NCBI RefSeq assembly: GCF_031581065.1
Contig: NZ_JAVLBN010000004.1
Coordinates: 46,163-110,162 of the forward strand
DNA length: 64,000 bases
Direction of reading: 5' to 3'
Source: Salibacter sp031581065
GTDB lineage: Bacteria > Bacteroidota > Bacteroidia > Flavobacteriales_G > Salibacteraceae
The notes under the pieces were generated by a model. It ran no database searches, had not been told where the DNA came from, and saw nothing but the letters and a program-made list of their open reading frames with translations. Positions 17,942 through 26,852 of the stretch are shown in pieces (the first letter of the stretch is position 1; every line of letters begins with the position of its first letter). The translations under genes were made by a program, and so were the position numbers.

Positions 17942-18430
17942 TTATATTTTTTGCCATTCCCAAAGTCCGTACTTTAGGTCGTTTGATAATTTTATCCCTG
18001 ATAATTTGAGCGTCAAAAGAATATTGCCGCGATGGTGAGCCTCGTGATGAATAAAGTATCCAAGAAGTGGGATTAGTCCGCGTTTCCAGCCTTTTTTCAA
18101 TTGACCATCATTGCGTGCGGCATCGCTGAATATGCTACACAAAAAATCGGTTGATTGTTCATGTAGATCAATCAGCAGTTCTTTTGTTTTTTCATCACCG
18201 GCCTTAACTGTGGTCAGATCCGCAATTAGCGACTTATCGAGGTTTTCGAGCTTCCAGTAACGCACATTGTACATGTGTGCCAGTTGATGACCAATTTTGC
18301 CACCTCCGCGCTTTGATGTGGTAAAATCGAGCCAGTCTTCCTCGAGCTCATGGATGAGTTTGAGGTTGGTTTTGTGATTGATCATCCAGGTGTCGAGGAC
18401 CTGTTTTTCGAGAATCTTTTCGCCTGTCAT
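17942..18430 (-). CDS. DinB-family putative metal-dependent hydrolase
   Basis: 162 residues, four-helix DinB/YfiT-like fold. The three metal-binding histidines are visible as HQLAHMYNVRYW and HHEAHHRGN. The family includes thiol transferases and proteins of unknown role; the substrate cannot be assigned. It lies in the operon between cysS and pepE. The 36-bp gap to cysS contains a dispersed 10-mer (18442). A second copy at 18212 lies within the gene, read as DLT. Confidence 0.8.
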   Translation of the reverse strand: MTGEKILEKQVLDTWMINHKTNLKLIHELEEDWLDFTTSKRGGGKIGHQLAHMYNVRYWKLENLDKSLIADLTTVKAGDEKTKELLIDLHEQSTDFLCSIFSDAARNDGQLKKGWKRGLIPLLGYFIHHEAHHRGNILLTLKLSGIKLSNDLKYGLWEWQKI

Positions 18431-18466
18431 GCGGTCTGTTTGGTTCTGACCGAAATTACAACAAGC

Positions 18467-19942
18467 TTACGAAACCTCCCAACTAGTTCCTTCTTTACTG
18501 TCCTTGAGCTGCACGCTCATCTCGTTTAATCGATCGCGAATGGCATCGGCTGTGTCGTAATCCTTTGCTTGCTTGGCGCGGGTTCTGAGATCGATGATGA
18601 GCTCCATGAGTCCTTCAACGAGGTCGTTTGAGTCGGTGTTGTCGGTATTAATACGTTTTAGTCCGAGCACTGTGAAAAGCATGTCTCCAACGAAGGTTTT
18701 GAACTGATTGAGATCCTCTTCATTGAGTGTTGCATTTCCCTGGTCGAGTGCATTGATATGCTTTACAGCTTCAAACAAATGGGCGATTAAAACGGGCGTA
18801 TTAAAATCATCATTGAGTGCGCTAAGGCAGTTTTCTTTGAACTTTTCTAAATTCAAAACAGATTTTGATTCCTTTCCCGGCTCAGTCTTTTCCAGAATTG
18901 AATAGGCTTTCATCAATCGGCTAAAACCTTTCTCTGCCGCCTTGAGTGCTTCATTAGAAAAGTCGAGGGTACTGCGATAGTGCGCCTGAAGCATAAAAAA
19001 GCGGACAGTCATTGGGTGATATGGCTGCTCGAGCAACTTGTGATCTCCGTCAAAAAGTTCTTTTAGTGTTATGAAGTTGCCGAGGGATTTACCCATTTTC
19101 TTGCCCTCGATTGTGAGCATGTTATTGTGCAACCAGTAATTGCAGGGCTCTTCTCCGTAAGATCCGTTGTTTTGTGCGATTTCAGCTTCGTGGTGAGGAA
19201 ATTGTAGATCCATTCCGCCACAGTGAATATCAAAGTGATTACCTAAATATTTAGTGCTCATTGCCGTACACTCGAGGTGCCAGCCGGGAAAACCTTTTCC
19301 CCACGGGGAATCCCACTGCATGATGTGTTCTGGTTTGGCTTGCTTCCATATTGCGAAATCCACGCTACTGTGTTTCTCTGCCTGACCTTCGAGTTCACGG
19401 GTTCCTTCGAGCATGTCTTCCAGTTTTTTGCCTGAAAGCTCTCCGTACTTGAAGTCTTTGGCGTATTTCTGTACATCGAAATACACAGATCCGTTTGATT
19501 CGTAAGCGTAACCGTTTTCAAGTATTTTCTTTACGATGTTGATCTGCTCAATGATGTGCCCACTCGCTGATGGCTCTATAGATGGAGGAAGCGAATTGAG
19601 TTCGCGCATGCGATCGTGATACTCGATCGTGTAGCGTTGAACGATTTCCATCGGCTCCAGTTTTTCAACGCGAGCTTTTTTTGCCACTTTGTCTTCGCCT
19701 TCATCGGCATCGCTTTCGAGGTGTCCAACATCTGTAATGTTACGGACATAGCGAACTTTGTAACCGAGGTATTGTAAATAGCGAAAAACGATATCAAATG
19801 AAACGTTACTGCGAGCATGACCAAGATGAGGATCTCCATAAACCGTGGGACCACAAACATACATTCCAATGTGTTCAGGGTTTATCGGTTTAAAGGTTTC
19901 CTTTTCCCGGCTGCGCGAGTTGAACATTTGAAGCTTTGACAT
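18467..19942 (-). CDS. cysS: Cysteinyl-tRNA synthetase
   Basis: 491 residues, class I synthetase. It has the zinc Cys in VCGPTVYG, the HIGH-like signature HLGH, GWHLECTAMS and the KMSKS-like loop KMGKSLGNF with Gly in third place. The C-terminal DALR/anticodon region ends RAKQAKDYDTADAIRDRL. It charges tRNA-Cys. It leads a five-gene minus-strand operon and contains no exact dispersed 10-mer. Confidence 0.97.
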   Translation of the reverse strand: MSKLQMFNSRSREKETFKPINPEHIGMYVCGPTVYGDPHLGHARSNVSFDIVFRYLQYLGYKVRYVRNITDVGHLESDADEGEDKVAKKARVEKLEPMEIVQRYTIEYHDRMRELNSLPPSIEPSASGHIIEQINIVKKILENGYAYESNGSVYFDVQKYAKDFKYGELSGKKLEDMLEGTRELEGQAEKHSSVDFAIWKQAKPEHIMQWDSPWGKGFPGWHLECTAMSTKYLGNHFDIHCGGMDLQFPHHEAEIAQNNGSYGEEPCNYWLHNNMLTIEGKKMGKSLGNFITLKELFDGDHKLLEQPYHPMTVRFFMLQAHYRSTLDFSNEALKAAEKGFSRLMKAYSILEKTEPGKESKSVLNLEKFKENCLSALNDDFNTPVLIAHLFEAVKHINALDQGNATLNEEDLNQFKTFVGDMLFTVLGLKRINTDNTDSNDLVEGLMELIIDLRTRAKQAKDYDTADAIRDRLNEMSVQLKDSKEGTSWEVS

Positions 19943-19978
19943 AAATCGAAAAATTTTGGTTCAAAGATAAACCGCATT

Positions 19979-20926
19979 TTACACTTTAATGTTTGTGTCG
20001 ATGATGAATCCTTCAGGTTTTTGCGTCATATTACGCGGCAACTTTTCCAGAATCGTGTTTTTAAGCGAGTCGATCAGCCGTTTTTTGAGAAATTGACGAC
20101 TCACAACCAGGCTGATTTCCCTGTATGGATTGACATCGGGAATTTTCTTGAGCATGTCCATTTTTCGTTTTGGAATGTTGTCTGCTGCCAATTCGGGAAT
20201 GAGTGTCATGCCGTTTTTGATTTCGACAATTCGTTTTAGAGACTCTATCGAATGACTCTCATAGCGAAAATGATTTTTGAACTCCTGTTCTTCGCGATCG
20301 CTGCAAATATTAATAACCTGATTCCTGAAGCAGTTTCCCTCTTTTAGTAGCCAAAGCTCATCAACACGTAAGTCATTTCTCGATAATTCGTCTTTGTAAT
20401 AAGCCGGGTGACTTGGCGATACATAAGCGTAAAATTTCTCATAATAGAGCGGAATGAAAATAACGCCTTTCGTATCTACCGGAGTCGCAATAATTCCGGC
20501 ATCGAGATCACCGTTTTTGATTTTTGAAATGGTCTCTTCAGTAATTTCTTCGCGAACATTGATGTTTACTTTCGGGTGCTTGCTGTTGAAGTCGTTGATG
20601 AAATGCGGAATTAGATAAGGTGAAATTGTGGGGATTATTCCGAGGGTTAAATTTCCTTTTATATCAGTATTGAATTCTGATACGATATCAGGAATTTTTC
20701 TCGATTGCTGAACCACTTCTTTAGCCTGTTCAATAATTTGAGCGCCAACCTCAGTTGGAATGATCGGTTTTCGGGTTCGGTCAAATAAAACGACATCCAG
20801 TTCTCTTTCAAGGTTTTTAACTTGCGTGGTAAGAGCCGGTTGAGTCACAAAGCTCCTGTTTGCAGCTTCAACAAAACTGCCCGATTCAGCTATGGCAATT
20901 ATATATTCGAGTTGTACTAATGTCAT
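19979..20926 (-). CDS. oxyR: LysR-type peroxide sensor OxyR
   Basis: 315 residues. N-terminal winged HTH (LEYIIAIAESGSFVEAANRS, then TQPALTTQVKNLE) and a C-terminal LysR substrate-binding domain. The redox pair falls at Cys199 and Cys208 (KEGNCFRNQVINICSD), the same numbers and spacing as in Escherichia coli OxyR, so peroxide-driven disulphide switching is likely. It is divergent from dps with a 94-bp shared promoter region, a usual OxyR target arrangement. Autoregulation and control of dps are inferred. Confidence 0.93.
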   Translation of the reverse strand: MTLVQLEYIIAIAESGSFVEAANRSFVTQPALTTQVKNLERELDVVLFDRTRKPIIPTEVGAQIIEQAKEVVQQSRKIPDIVSEFNTDIKGNLTLGIIPTISPYLIPHFINDFNSKHPKVNINVREEITEETISKIKNGDLDAGIIATPVDTKGVIFIPLYYEKFYAYVSPSHPAYYKDELSRNDLRVDELWLLKEGNCFRNQVINICSDREEQEFKNHFRYESHSIESLKRIVEIKNGMTLIPELAADNIPKRKMDMLKKIPDVNPYREISLVVSRQFLKKRLIDSLKNTILEKLPRNMTQKPEGFIIDTNIKV

Positions 20927-20990
20927 AAAGCATAAGATAAAATAATGATGCGATAAAACTATTCAATTTCTTTTATACATCAAGTATCGT

Positions 20991-20998
20991 TATCTTTG
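20991..20998 (+). promoter_or_regulatory. -7 box (TATCTTTG) of the dps promoter
   Basis: Exact match to TAnnTTTG, 22 bp before the dps ATG, in the oxyR/dps divergent region. OxyR would be expected to bind just upstream, but I could not define a full operator. Confidence 0.6.
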
Positions 20999-21020
20999 AA
21001 GTGAACTAAAAAAAAGAATT

Positions 21021-21488
21021 ATGAAACAGTATATTAACTTAAATGGCGATCATTCTAAAACTATTGAAAAACTGAATGAGTTGCTTTCAACTTATCAGGT
21101 TTTTTATCAAAACATTAGAGGGTTTCATTGGAACATTAAAGGACAAAACTTCTTTGAGTTACACGTGAAATTTGAAGAGTATTACACTACAGCAGCCACC
21201 AATATTGATGAAGTTGCTGAGCGAATTTTAACAGTTGGTGGCGTTCCGCTTCACTCGTTTAGTGATTACATTAACACTTCTAGTATTGAACCGATTAAAG
21301 ATTTAAACGATGGTCAAAAAATGATGGAAATCGTTTGGAACATGCACAACGATTTGCTCGGTTTGATGCGTGAAACTGTCGAAGTTGCTGATGAGCAGGA
21401 TGACGAAGGAACTCAGGATTTACTCGCCCCAATGATTTCAGATCTCGAGAAAACGAACTGGATGGTTGGCGCCTGGTTGAAAAAATAA
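21021..21488 (+). CDS. dps: Dps family DNA-binding ferritin-like protein
   Basis: 155 residues. The Dps ferroxidase pattern is visible: NIRGFHWNIKGQNFFELHVKF in pieces (His and Trp), then the helix EEYYTTAATNIDEVAERI with its Asp and Glu. Dps forms dodecamers that oxidise Fe(II) with peroxide and protect DNA. It is divergent from oxyR, consistent with OxyR induction. It is followed by a hairpin made of an inverted pair of dispersed 10-mers. Confidence 0.96.
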   Translation: MKQYINLNGDHSKTIEKLNELLSTYQVFYQNIRGFHWNIKGQNFFELHVKFEEYYTTAATNIDEVAERILTVGGVPLHSFSDYINTSSIEPIKDLNDGQKMMEIVWNMHNDLLGLMRETVEVADEQDDEGTQDLLAPMISDLEKTNWMVGAWLKK

Positions 21489-21498
21489 TTTTCTTTTA

Positions 21499-21537
21499 CG
21501 GTCAGAGCCGGAAGTGAAAGCTTTTCGGTTCTGACCG
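21499..21537. terminator. Hairpin formed by an inverted pair of the dispersed 10-mer
   Basis: CGGTCAGAGCCG (21499-21510) and CGGTTCTGACCG (21526-21537) are complementary over 12 bp with one G-T wobble; the CTTTT preceding the second arm can extend pairing slightly. It lies between the convergent dps and M1 peptidase genes, 11 bp after the dps stop. There is no long T-run, so strength as a terminator is uncertain. The use of inverted uptake-sequence pairs as terminators is known in Neisseria and Haemophilus. Confidence 0.65.
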
Positions 21538-21541
21538 ATAC

Positions 21542-23383
21542 TTATTGGATGACCAGCCGGGTTTTATCAATACCAAAATTCGATGCGGTTTTCACAATGT
21601 AAACACCTGCCTGCCAGGTTGTTGTGTTGATAGAGAAATTTCGGAAATTACTCAATTTGCCGCTTTCATAAATTAATTTCCCAGTCAAATCATAGACTTC
21701 AACTCCCTGGAGTCCGCCCCGTGGATCGCCAACTTTTATATTCAAACTCTCATCAGCCGGATTGGGAAAAACAAATGTTTTAGAAACATCCTGTTTTTTA
21801 ACAATTTCGTGATCAGCTAAAAGCACGATTTCAGGATCGAATTCAATTTTTTGAATGGCAAATGGAATGGCTAACTCAAATGATGACAACCGTGATTCAG
21901 GTGTTATTTTAATGACAGAATCAGCTTTTGAACCAATGAGCTTCAATTCAACCGGAGCTTCAAAAAAACTGACAGATTCGTGAGATGGGAATTGTTCTAA
22001 ATCTAAACTCAACTTATTGCTGTTTTGCTCCCATTCAATAACGTAAAACGGATACCCTTCACCATACACCCAATCATTGAAAAACTCAGTTAAATCGCAT
22101 GAGCAAGCGTTTTCAAAATGTTGCTTTAGATCTTGCGTATTTGCGTAAGAAAAGGCAAGAGTAGAGTCATTAAGGTAGTTGTTGAGTGCGTTGAAATAAG
22201 TTTTGTGACCAATTTTATTACGGAGCATGTGCAGGACAAACGAACCCTTGTGATAACTAAGGCGAGTATCAAAAATCCGCGATGGATTGAGTGAGTCCTG
22301 AACAATGAGACTGCCATCAGGCTTTTCTAAAATGCTTTTTCGGGTTACGTCTTTCCATTGCATCCAAAGGCTGCCATCGCAAAAGCGCTCATACAGTAAT
22401 CCCTGGAAAAATGTAGCCATACCTTCATTGAGCCAAATGTGCTTCCAGGATGAACACGTAATGTAGTTTCCGAACCACTGATGAGCTAATTCATGCACAT
22501 ATAACGGAAAATCAAAATTGCCCATAAATGAATTGGTTGAGTGCTCCATTCCGCCACCGCGCAACATTTGCGTGTGACCGTATTTTTCTTCGTGATAGGG
22601 ATACGGAACACTGAGCAGCGTATCAAACCAGTTGAACGATTTTAATCCGAAAGTTGCATCCTCACGAAACTTAGAAAATTCATTTTCCAGGATATAGTTT
22701 TCAATTTTCAAATTTCCGTACGGCATATTGATTTGTTGCTCCTGAATTTGATAGGAACCTACAGCAAAAGCGATTAAATAAGCCGGAATAGGATAGTTGT
22801 GTTTAAAGGAGAAGACAGTTGTGGAATCGAAACTTTTTTTATCAACAAGTAATCCATTTGAAGAAGCGGTAAGGCCTTTTGGTACTTCAATTTTAAATGA
22901 AACACTATCGGCTTTATCATTGAGAGGTTCGTGGGTGGGCCACCAGTTCTTGGCGCCAAGAGGTTGGCTGAGTGTCCAGTAAAGTGGTTTGTTGTTGTAT
23001 TCGGCTATCACGAAAGGGTCCTGAAAGTTGGACGTGGGTTTTGCGTTGTAATAGATTGTAATGGAATCGGCTCTGGTCAGATCCGGAGCCTGATCAAGTT
23101 GTATGACTAATGTGTCGTTGAGATGGCTGAAGGATTGGCTCTGACCGTGAAAATGAACAGAGTCAATATTCAACGAGGTGCTTGACGCCTGAAGAGTGAA
23201 AGAGCTGATGGTTGTGCCAACTTTAAAATGATGAGTGACCTTACCGCTGAGGAGGCTGTCATGCAAGGTTAGGTCAAAATCCCAATGGGTATAATCAACC
23301 TTGGTTGAGTTTTGCCCTAATGATGTGGAGCAAGTAGCAACGATAAATACGAGATAAGCAAAAGCTATTTTAATACCTTCCAT
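21542..23383 (-). CDS. Secreted M1-family metallopeptidase with T9SS sorting domain
   Basis: 613 residues. A signal peptide (IAFAYLVFIVATCSTSLGQ) is followed by the beta N-domain and the M1 catalytic domain with GGGMEHSTN (GAMEN-like) and the zinc motif HELAHQWFG plus the third ligand in NEGMATFFQ. The last 80 residues form a type IX sorting domain (FVFPNPADESLNI, ending KTRLVIQ). It is a cell-surface or secreted aminopeptidase. Two dispersed 10-mers (23075, 23137). It is followed by the hairpin shared with dps. Confidence 0.93.
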   Translation of the reverse strand: MEGIKIAFAYLVFIVATCSTSLGQNSTKVDYTHWDFDLTLHDSLLSGKVTHHFKVGTTISSFTLQASSTSLNIDSVHFHGQSQSFSHLNDTLVIQLDQAPDLTRADSITIYYNAKPTSNFQDPFVIAEYNNKPLYWTLSQPLGAKNWWPTHEPLNDKADSVSFKIEVPKGLTASSNGLLVDKKSFDSTTVFSFKHNYPIPAYLIAFAVGSYQIQEQQINMPYGNLKIENYILENEFSKFREDATFGLKSFNWFDTLLSVPYPYHEEKYGHTQMLRGGGMEHSTNSFMGNFDFPLYVHELAHQWFGNYITCSSWKHIWLNEGMATFFQGLLYERFCDGSLWMQWKDVTRKSILEKPDGSLIVQDSLNPSRIFDTRLSYHKGSFVLHMLRNKIGHKTYFNALNNYLNDSTLAFSYANTQDLKQHFENACSCDLTEFFNDWVYGEGYPFYVIEWEQNSNKLSLDLEQFPSHESVSFFEAPVELKLIGSKADSVIKITPESRLSSFELAIPFAIQKIEFDPEIVLLADHEIVKKQDVSKTFVFPNPADESLNIKVGDPRGGLQGVEVYDLTGKLIYESGKLSNFRNFSINTTTWQAGVYIVKTASNFGIDKTRLVIQ

Positions 23384-23447
23384 CGATAATAATTGATTGG
23401 CGACTAAACGATTGAGCCTGTTTTTGCGTTATATCTATAAAAACGCG

Positions 23448-23609
23448 ATGATGAATAAGGAAGGTAAAATTAATGAAATTATCGCGCAGTATTTGAAGCG
23501 GCCAAAGTTTAAGCCCAATGAAATAAAAGCTGCCATTGAAAAGCAGCTTAATATTAAGATTGACAAAGCGGCATTGAAAAACCGTATTAAGTCATTAAAG
23601 CTTCATTAA
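23448..23609 (+). CDS. Small basic protein, unknown
   Basis: 53 residues from the first of two adjacent ATG codons; the frame is open 17 codons further up. It is Lys-rich and helical (NEIIAQYLKRPKFKPNEIKA, then IKIDKAALKNRIKSLKLH). I recognise no family. It lies on the plus strand in the 222-bp gap between two minus-strand genes and overlaps the response-regulator stop by 4 bp. The composition looks coding, but the call is tentative. Confidence 0.4.
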   Translation: MMNKEGKINEIIAQYLKRPKFKPNEIKAAIEKQLNIKIDKAALKNRIKSLKLH

Positions 23610-24349
23610 TTGCGCGGTACAATCACATTAGGAGGAAAGCCGAAGTAGTTTTTAAACGAAAAGGAGAAGTATGAGATGCTGTTGAACCCAACAGAATAGG
23701 CTACTTCAGAGATATTTCCGCCTTTTTGCTCCAGGATTTGCTTTGCCTGTTCCAGTCTAAATTCACGCAATAGCTGGTTAAAGGTTTTGCCGGTAATATT
23801 TTTTACTCTACGCTGGATAGTACTTTTACTCAAGCCCATTTCAGTTACCACGTCTTCAATTGCAAAATGAGAGTTTTCAATGTTATTGAGGAAAAAGTCG
23901 AAAAGGTTGCGCATGAAAATGTCATCAGTAGATTCAACTGTTGTTTGACGAGATTCAAGAAGTGCGCGAGCTTTAATCTGTTTTCTTCTTTCAATAAGGT
24001 TACTCACTCTTGCCAGGAGCTCTTTACTTTCAAAGGGCTTAGTGATATAGTCATCAGCACCTATCTCAAGACCTCTAATCTTTGAGTCTGTCATGGTTTT
24101 GGCTGTGAGCAGTATAACAGGTATATCCTGCATGGCATAATCTTCCCGCATTGCCTTCACTAAATCGTACCCATCCATTTCAGGCATCATAATATCTGAA
24201 ATAATGAGGTCAGGATTTCTTTTCTTTGCCATGGCCAAGCCTTGTTGACCATTTTCGCTTGAAATGACATTGTAGCCTTTGAAGGAAAGAATCTCATCAA
24301 GATTCTCTCTTACTACGGAATCATCTTCAATGACTAAAATTGTTGACAT
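23606..24349 (-). CDS. Response regulator with AraC-type HTH output
   Basis: 247 residues. The receiver domain (1-120) has the acidic pair in VIEDD, the phosphoacceptor Asp52 (SDIMMPEMDGYD) and the conserved Lys in ITKPFESKELL. A C-terminal AraC double HTH follows (about 150-247; MGLSKSTIQRRVKNITGKTF, EVAYSVGFNSISYFSFSFKN). It is divergent from the PAS histidine kinase gene with about 52 bp between starts, so the two are probably a pair. The domain order resembles the output half of hybrid two-component systems of Bacteroidota, here as a separate gene. Confidence 0.92.
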   Translation of the reverse strand: MSTILVIEDDSVVRENLDEILSFKGYNVISSENGQQGLAMAKKRNPDLIISDIMMPEMDGYDLVKAMREDYAMQDIPVILLTAKTMTDSKIRGLEIGADDYITKPFESKELLARVSNLIERRKQIKARALLESRQTTVESTDDIFMRNLFDFFLNNIENSHFAIEDVVTEMGLSKSTIQRRVKNITGKTFNQLLREFRLEQAKQILEQKGGNISEVAYSVGFNSISYFSFSFKNYFGFPPNVIVPRN

Positions 24350-24401
24350 AATGTAAAATTTTGTATTTTACAGAGGTTCAGGTTGTGACAAAGATAGTAT
24401 T

Positions 24402-26852
24402 ATGGCGGAAAAGACAGTCTCACAAGTTTATGAAGAGGCATTAGGTGATGGGGGGTTCCTGCAATCAAATGTATTGCAAAAACTTTTGCGTTTCTCATCT
24501 AATGGTGTCAATTGGAAAACATTTGTTCAAAATGCTCTTCAGGCATCAGCTGATGTGCTCGAAGCAGACGTTTCAGGAGTGTATACTTACACATTTTACC
24601 GCCTTGGTGAAGTAAGGATTACCCCATTACTCAAATATTTGAGACTTGAAGATCCTCCTGTATTAAAATGGGATGAAAACTTATCTCAGGATGCGAGCGT
24701 AGCAAATGAAGTTATTCAGCAATTTCAACGAAACAACCCCATTCACGGGCCGGTCAGGAACCTGAGAAACGAAGAGTTGAAAAAATTGCTCGCTTCACTG
24801 GGGTTTAAATCAATTCTGTATGTGCCAATTTGGTCTAACGATCGCCTTTGGGGCTGTATGTGTTTTCACGATAAAACGATTGAAAGAATTTGGCCCGTTA
24901 GAGATGTTGACTTTTTACAATCTGTAGCTCGGCTAATTGGACAAAGCGTGACGCTGAATGTCCTTAAAGATGAGGTTAAACGGAAGGATGAGGTTCTCAA
25001 CATGGCTATGGAAAAAAGCCTTGATGGAACATGGGAACTCGATTTATCGAATAATGTGCTCACTTTTTCTGACAGTTTTAAGAGGATGCTAAATTACGAT
25101 CCGGCAGAACTCCAGGAAAGTATAGGAGCTTTTGAACGCCTCATTCATCCCGATGAACGAGAAAAGGTTTTGGGGATTTTAGATCCGTACGAGGTTGCTG
25201 ATACCGGCTCAGTTGAGTTACAATACCGTTTACGAAATAAGTTTGGGAAATATATTTGGGTTCTGACCAAAGCCAGTGTGCTTTTTGATAAAGCGGGAAA
25301 ACCACAAACTTTTAGAGCTTCAAATATCGATATTACCTCTAAAATCCTCTACCTCGATAACCTCAAGAAAAAGGAACAGGAATACCGGAATTTGGTGAAC
25401 ACTGTTCACGAGGTTATTTTTAGAGTTGACGAGGAAGGGGCGTTTACATTTGTGAATCCGGCCTGGGAGTTGTTGACGGGTTTTAGTGCAGAAAAAAGTC
25501 AGGGGCAGCATTTTATCAACTATGTGCATTCTGAAGATAGGTACACAATTAGGGAGCTGCTATTTTCGCAAAGCGATAGAGAAAAATCAGCTTATGAAAA
25601 CATGGAGATTCGTTTTCTAACGACTGATGGCAACTACCGCTGGATGGAGGTTTTTACCACCATTACGTATTATCCTGATGGCAAATACAAAGGTGCTTTT
25701 GGCACGATGACCGATATTCATAAGCGTAAGGAAGCAGAATTGGCTCAAAAGGAAACGGAGGAACGCTTCCGGTTTATGTCTGAGTCGATGAGTGATCTTG
25801 TTAGTTTACATTCTATTACGGGAACTATCTACTACGTTTCGCCATCAATCAATGATATCCTGAACCTGGAAACGTATGACTTAATTGGTCGAAATTCATC
25901 AGAGTTTTTGAATATTCGGGATGTGACCAAAATCAAAAAAGAGATTATTGAACCGCTCAAAAAGGGGCAAATAGAGAAAGGGGTAACACAAATTGAACTC
26001 AAACGAAGCGATGGATCTACCGTTTGGTGTGAAACGGTTATTCAGACGTTGAGAAATGAGGATGGAATAGACTCGTTAATGGCGGTTACGCGAGATATCT
26101 CAGAACGTAAAAAGGCTGAAGAAGAGATGCAAAATGCACTCATAAAAGAGAAAGAGCTCAATGAGTTTAAGTCGCGTTTTATTTCAATGGCTTCTCATGA
26201 ATTTAGAACACCGCTAACGTCTATAAAATCAAGTGTTGACATGATGGAAATGTATGCTGATGAATTAGATGCCAACCGCAACAAGCCATTTGTCAAGCAT
26301 TGCGATAAAATAGGGGTGCAAATTAGCCGACTAACCAACCTTATGAATGATGTGTTGATTTTGGGACGCACCGAGGCAAATAAAATGCCGTTTGCGCCAG
26401 AGCCATTAGACCTCGTGGCTTTCATCATGCACTTTATCGAGCAGAATTACCTCAACCTCGAAGATGGTAGAACGGTAACGTTATCTGTGGAAGGATCCAG
26501 GCGAGATGTGGTTCTCGATGAGAGCCTGTTTAGCCATATACTGGGAAATGCTATTTCCAATGCTTTCAAGTACTCAAAAGGCAAACCAAACCCTGAGGTT
26601 AAAATTCGCTATGATGAAGATTTTTACAGTATCAAGATTAAAGATCACGGAATAGGGATTCCCAAAAAAGAGCAGGCAAACTTGTTTGAGTCCTTTTTCA
26701 GAGCCGAGAACACAACCGGAATTGAAGGAACAGGACTTGGCCTGGTTATCATGAAGCAATTCGTTGAAATGCATCAAGGCACCATTGAAATTGATAGCGC
26801 AAAAGGAAAAGGAACCACAGTAATCATGACCTTCCCGTATCAGCCTGGCTAG
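24402..26852 (+). CDS. GAF/PAS multi-sensor histidine kinase
   Basis: 816 residues with no transmembrane segment, so cytoplasmic. A GAF-like domain (about 30-195) is followed by three PAS/PAC units (about 200-325, 330-450, 455-580), a HisKA helix with the phosphorylated His599 in SMASHEFRTPLTS, and an HATPase with N box GNAISNAFKYSKG, G1 DHGIGIP and G2 GTGLGLVIMKQ. There is no receiver domain; the divergent AraC-type regulator at 23606 is the likely partner. The signal is unknown. The stop overlaps the convergent aminotransferase-like gene by 4 bp. A dispersed 10-mer at 25259 reads as VLT. Confidence 0.93.
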   Translation: MAEKTVSQVYEEALGDGGFLQSNVLQKLLRFSSNGVNWKTFVQNALQASADVLEADVSGVYTYTFYRLGEVRITPLLKYLRLEDPPVLKWDENLSQDASVANEVIQQFQRNNPIHGPVRNLRNEELKKLLASLGFKSILYVPIWSNDRLWGCMCFHDKTIERIWPVRDVDFLQSVARLIGQSVTLNVLKDEVKRKDEVLNMAMEKSLDGTWELDLSNNVLTFSDSFKRMLNYDPAELQESIGAFERLIHPDEREKVLGILDPYEVADTGSVELQYRLRNKFGKYIWVLTKASVLFDKAGKPQTFRASNIDITSKILYLDNLKKKEQEYRNLVNTVHEVIFRVDEEGAFTFVNPAWELLTGFSAEKSQGQHFINYVHSEDRYTIRELLFSQSDREKSAYENMEIRFLTTDGNYRWMEVFTTITYYPDGKYKGAFGTMTDIHKRKEAELAQKETEERFRFMSESMSDLVSLHSITGTIYYVSPSINDILNLETYDLIGRNSSEFLNIRDVTKIKKEIIEPLKKGQIEKGVTQIELKRSDGSTVWCETVIQTLRNEDGIDSLMAVTRDISERKKAEEEMQNALIKEKELNEFKSRFISMASHEFRTPLTSIKSSVDMMEMYADELDANRNKPFVKHCDKIGVQISRLTNLMNDVLILGRTEANKMPFAPEPLDLVAFIMHFIEQNYLNLEDGRTVTLSVEGSRRDVVLDESLFSHILGNAISNAFKYSKGKPNPEVKIRYDEDFYSIKIKDHGIGIPKKEQANLFESFFRAENTTGIEGTGLGLVIMKQFVEMHQGTIEIDSAKGKGTTVIMTFPYQPG

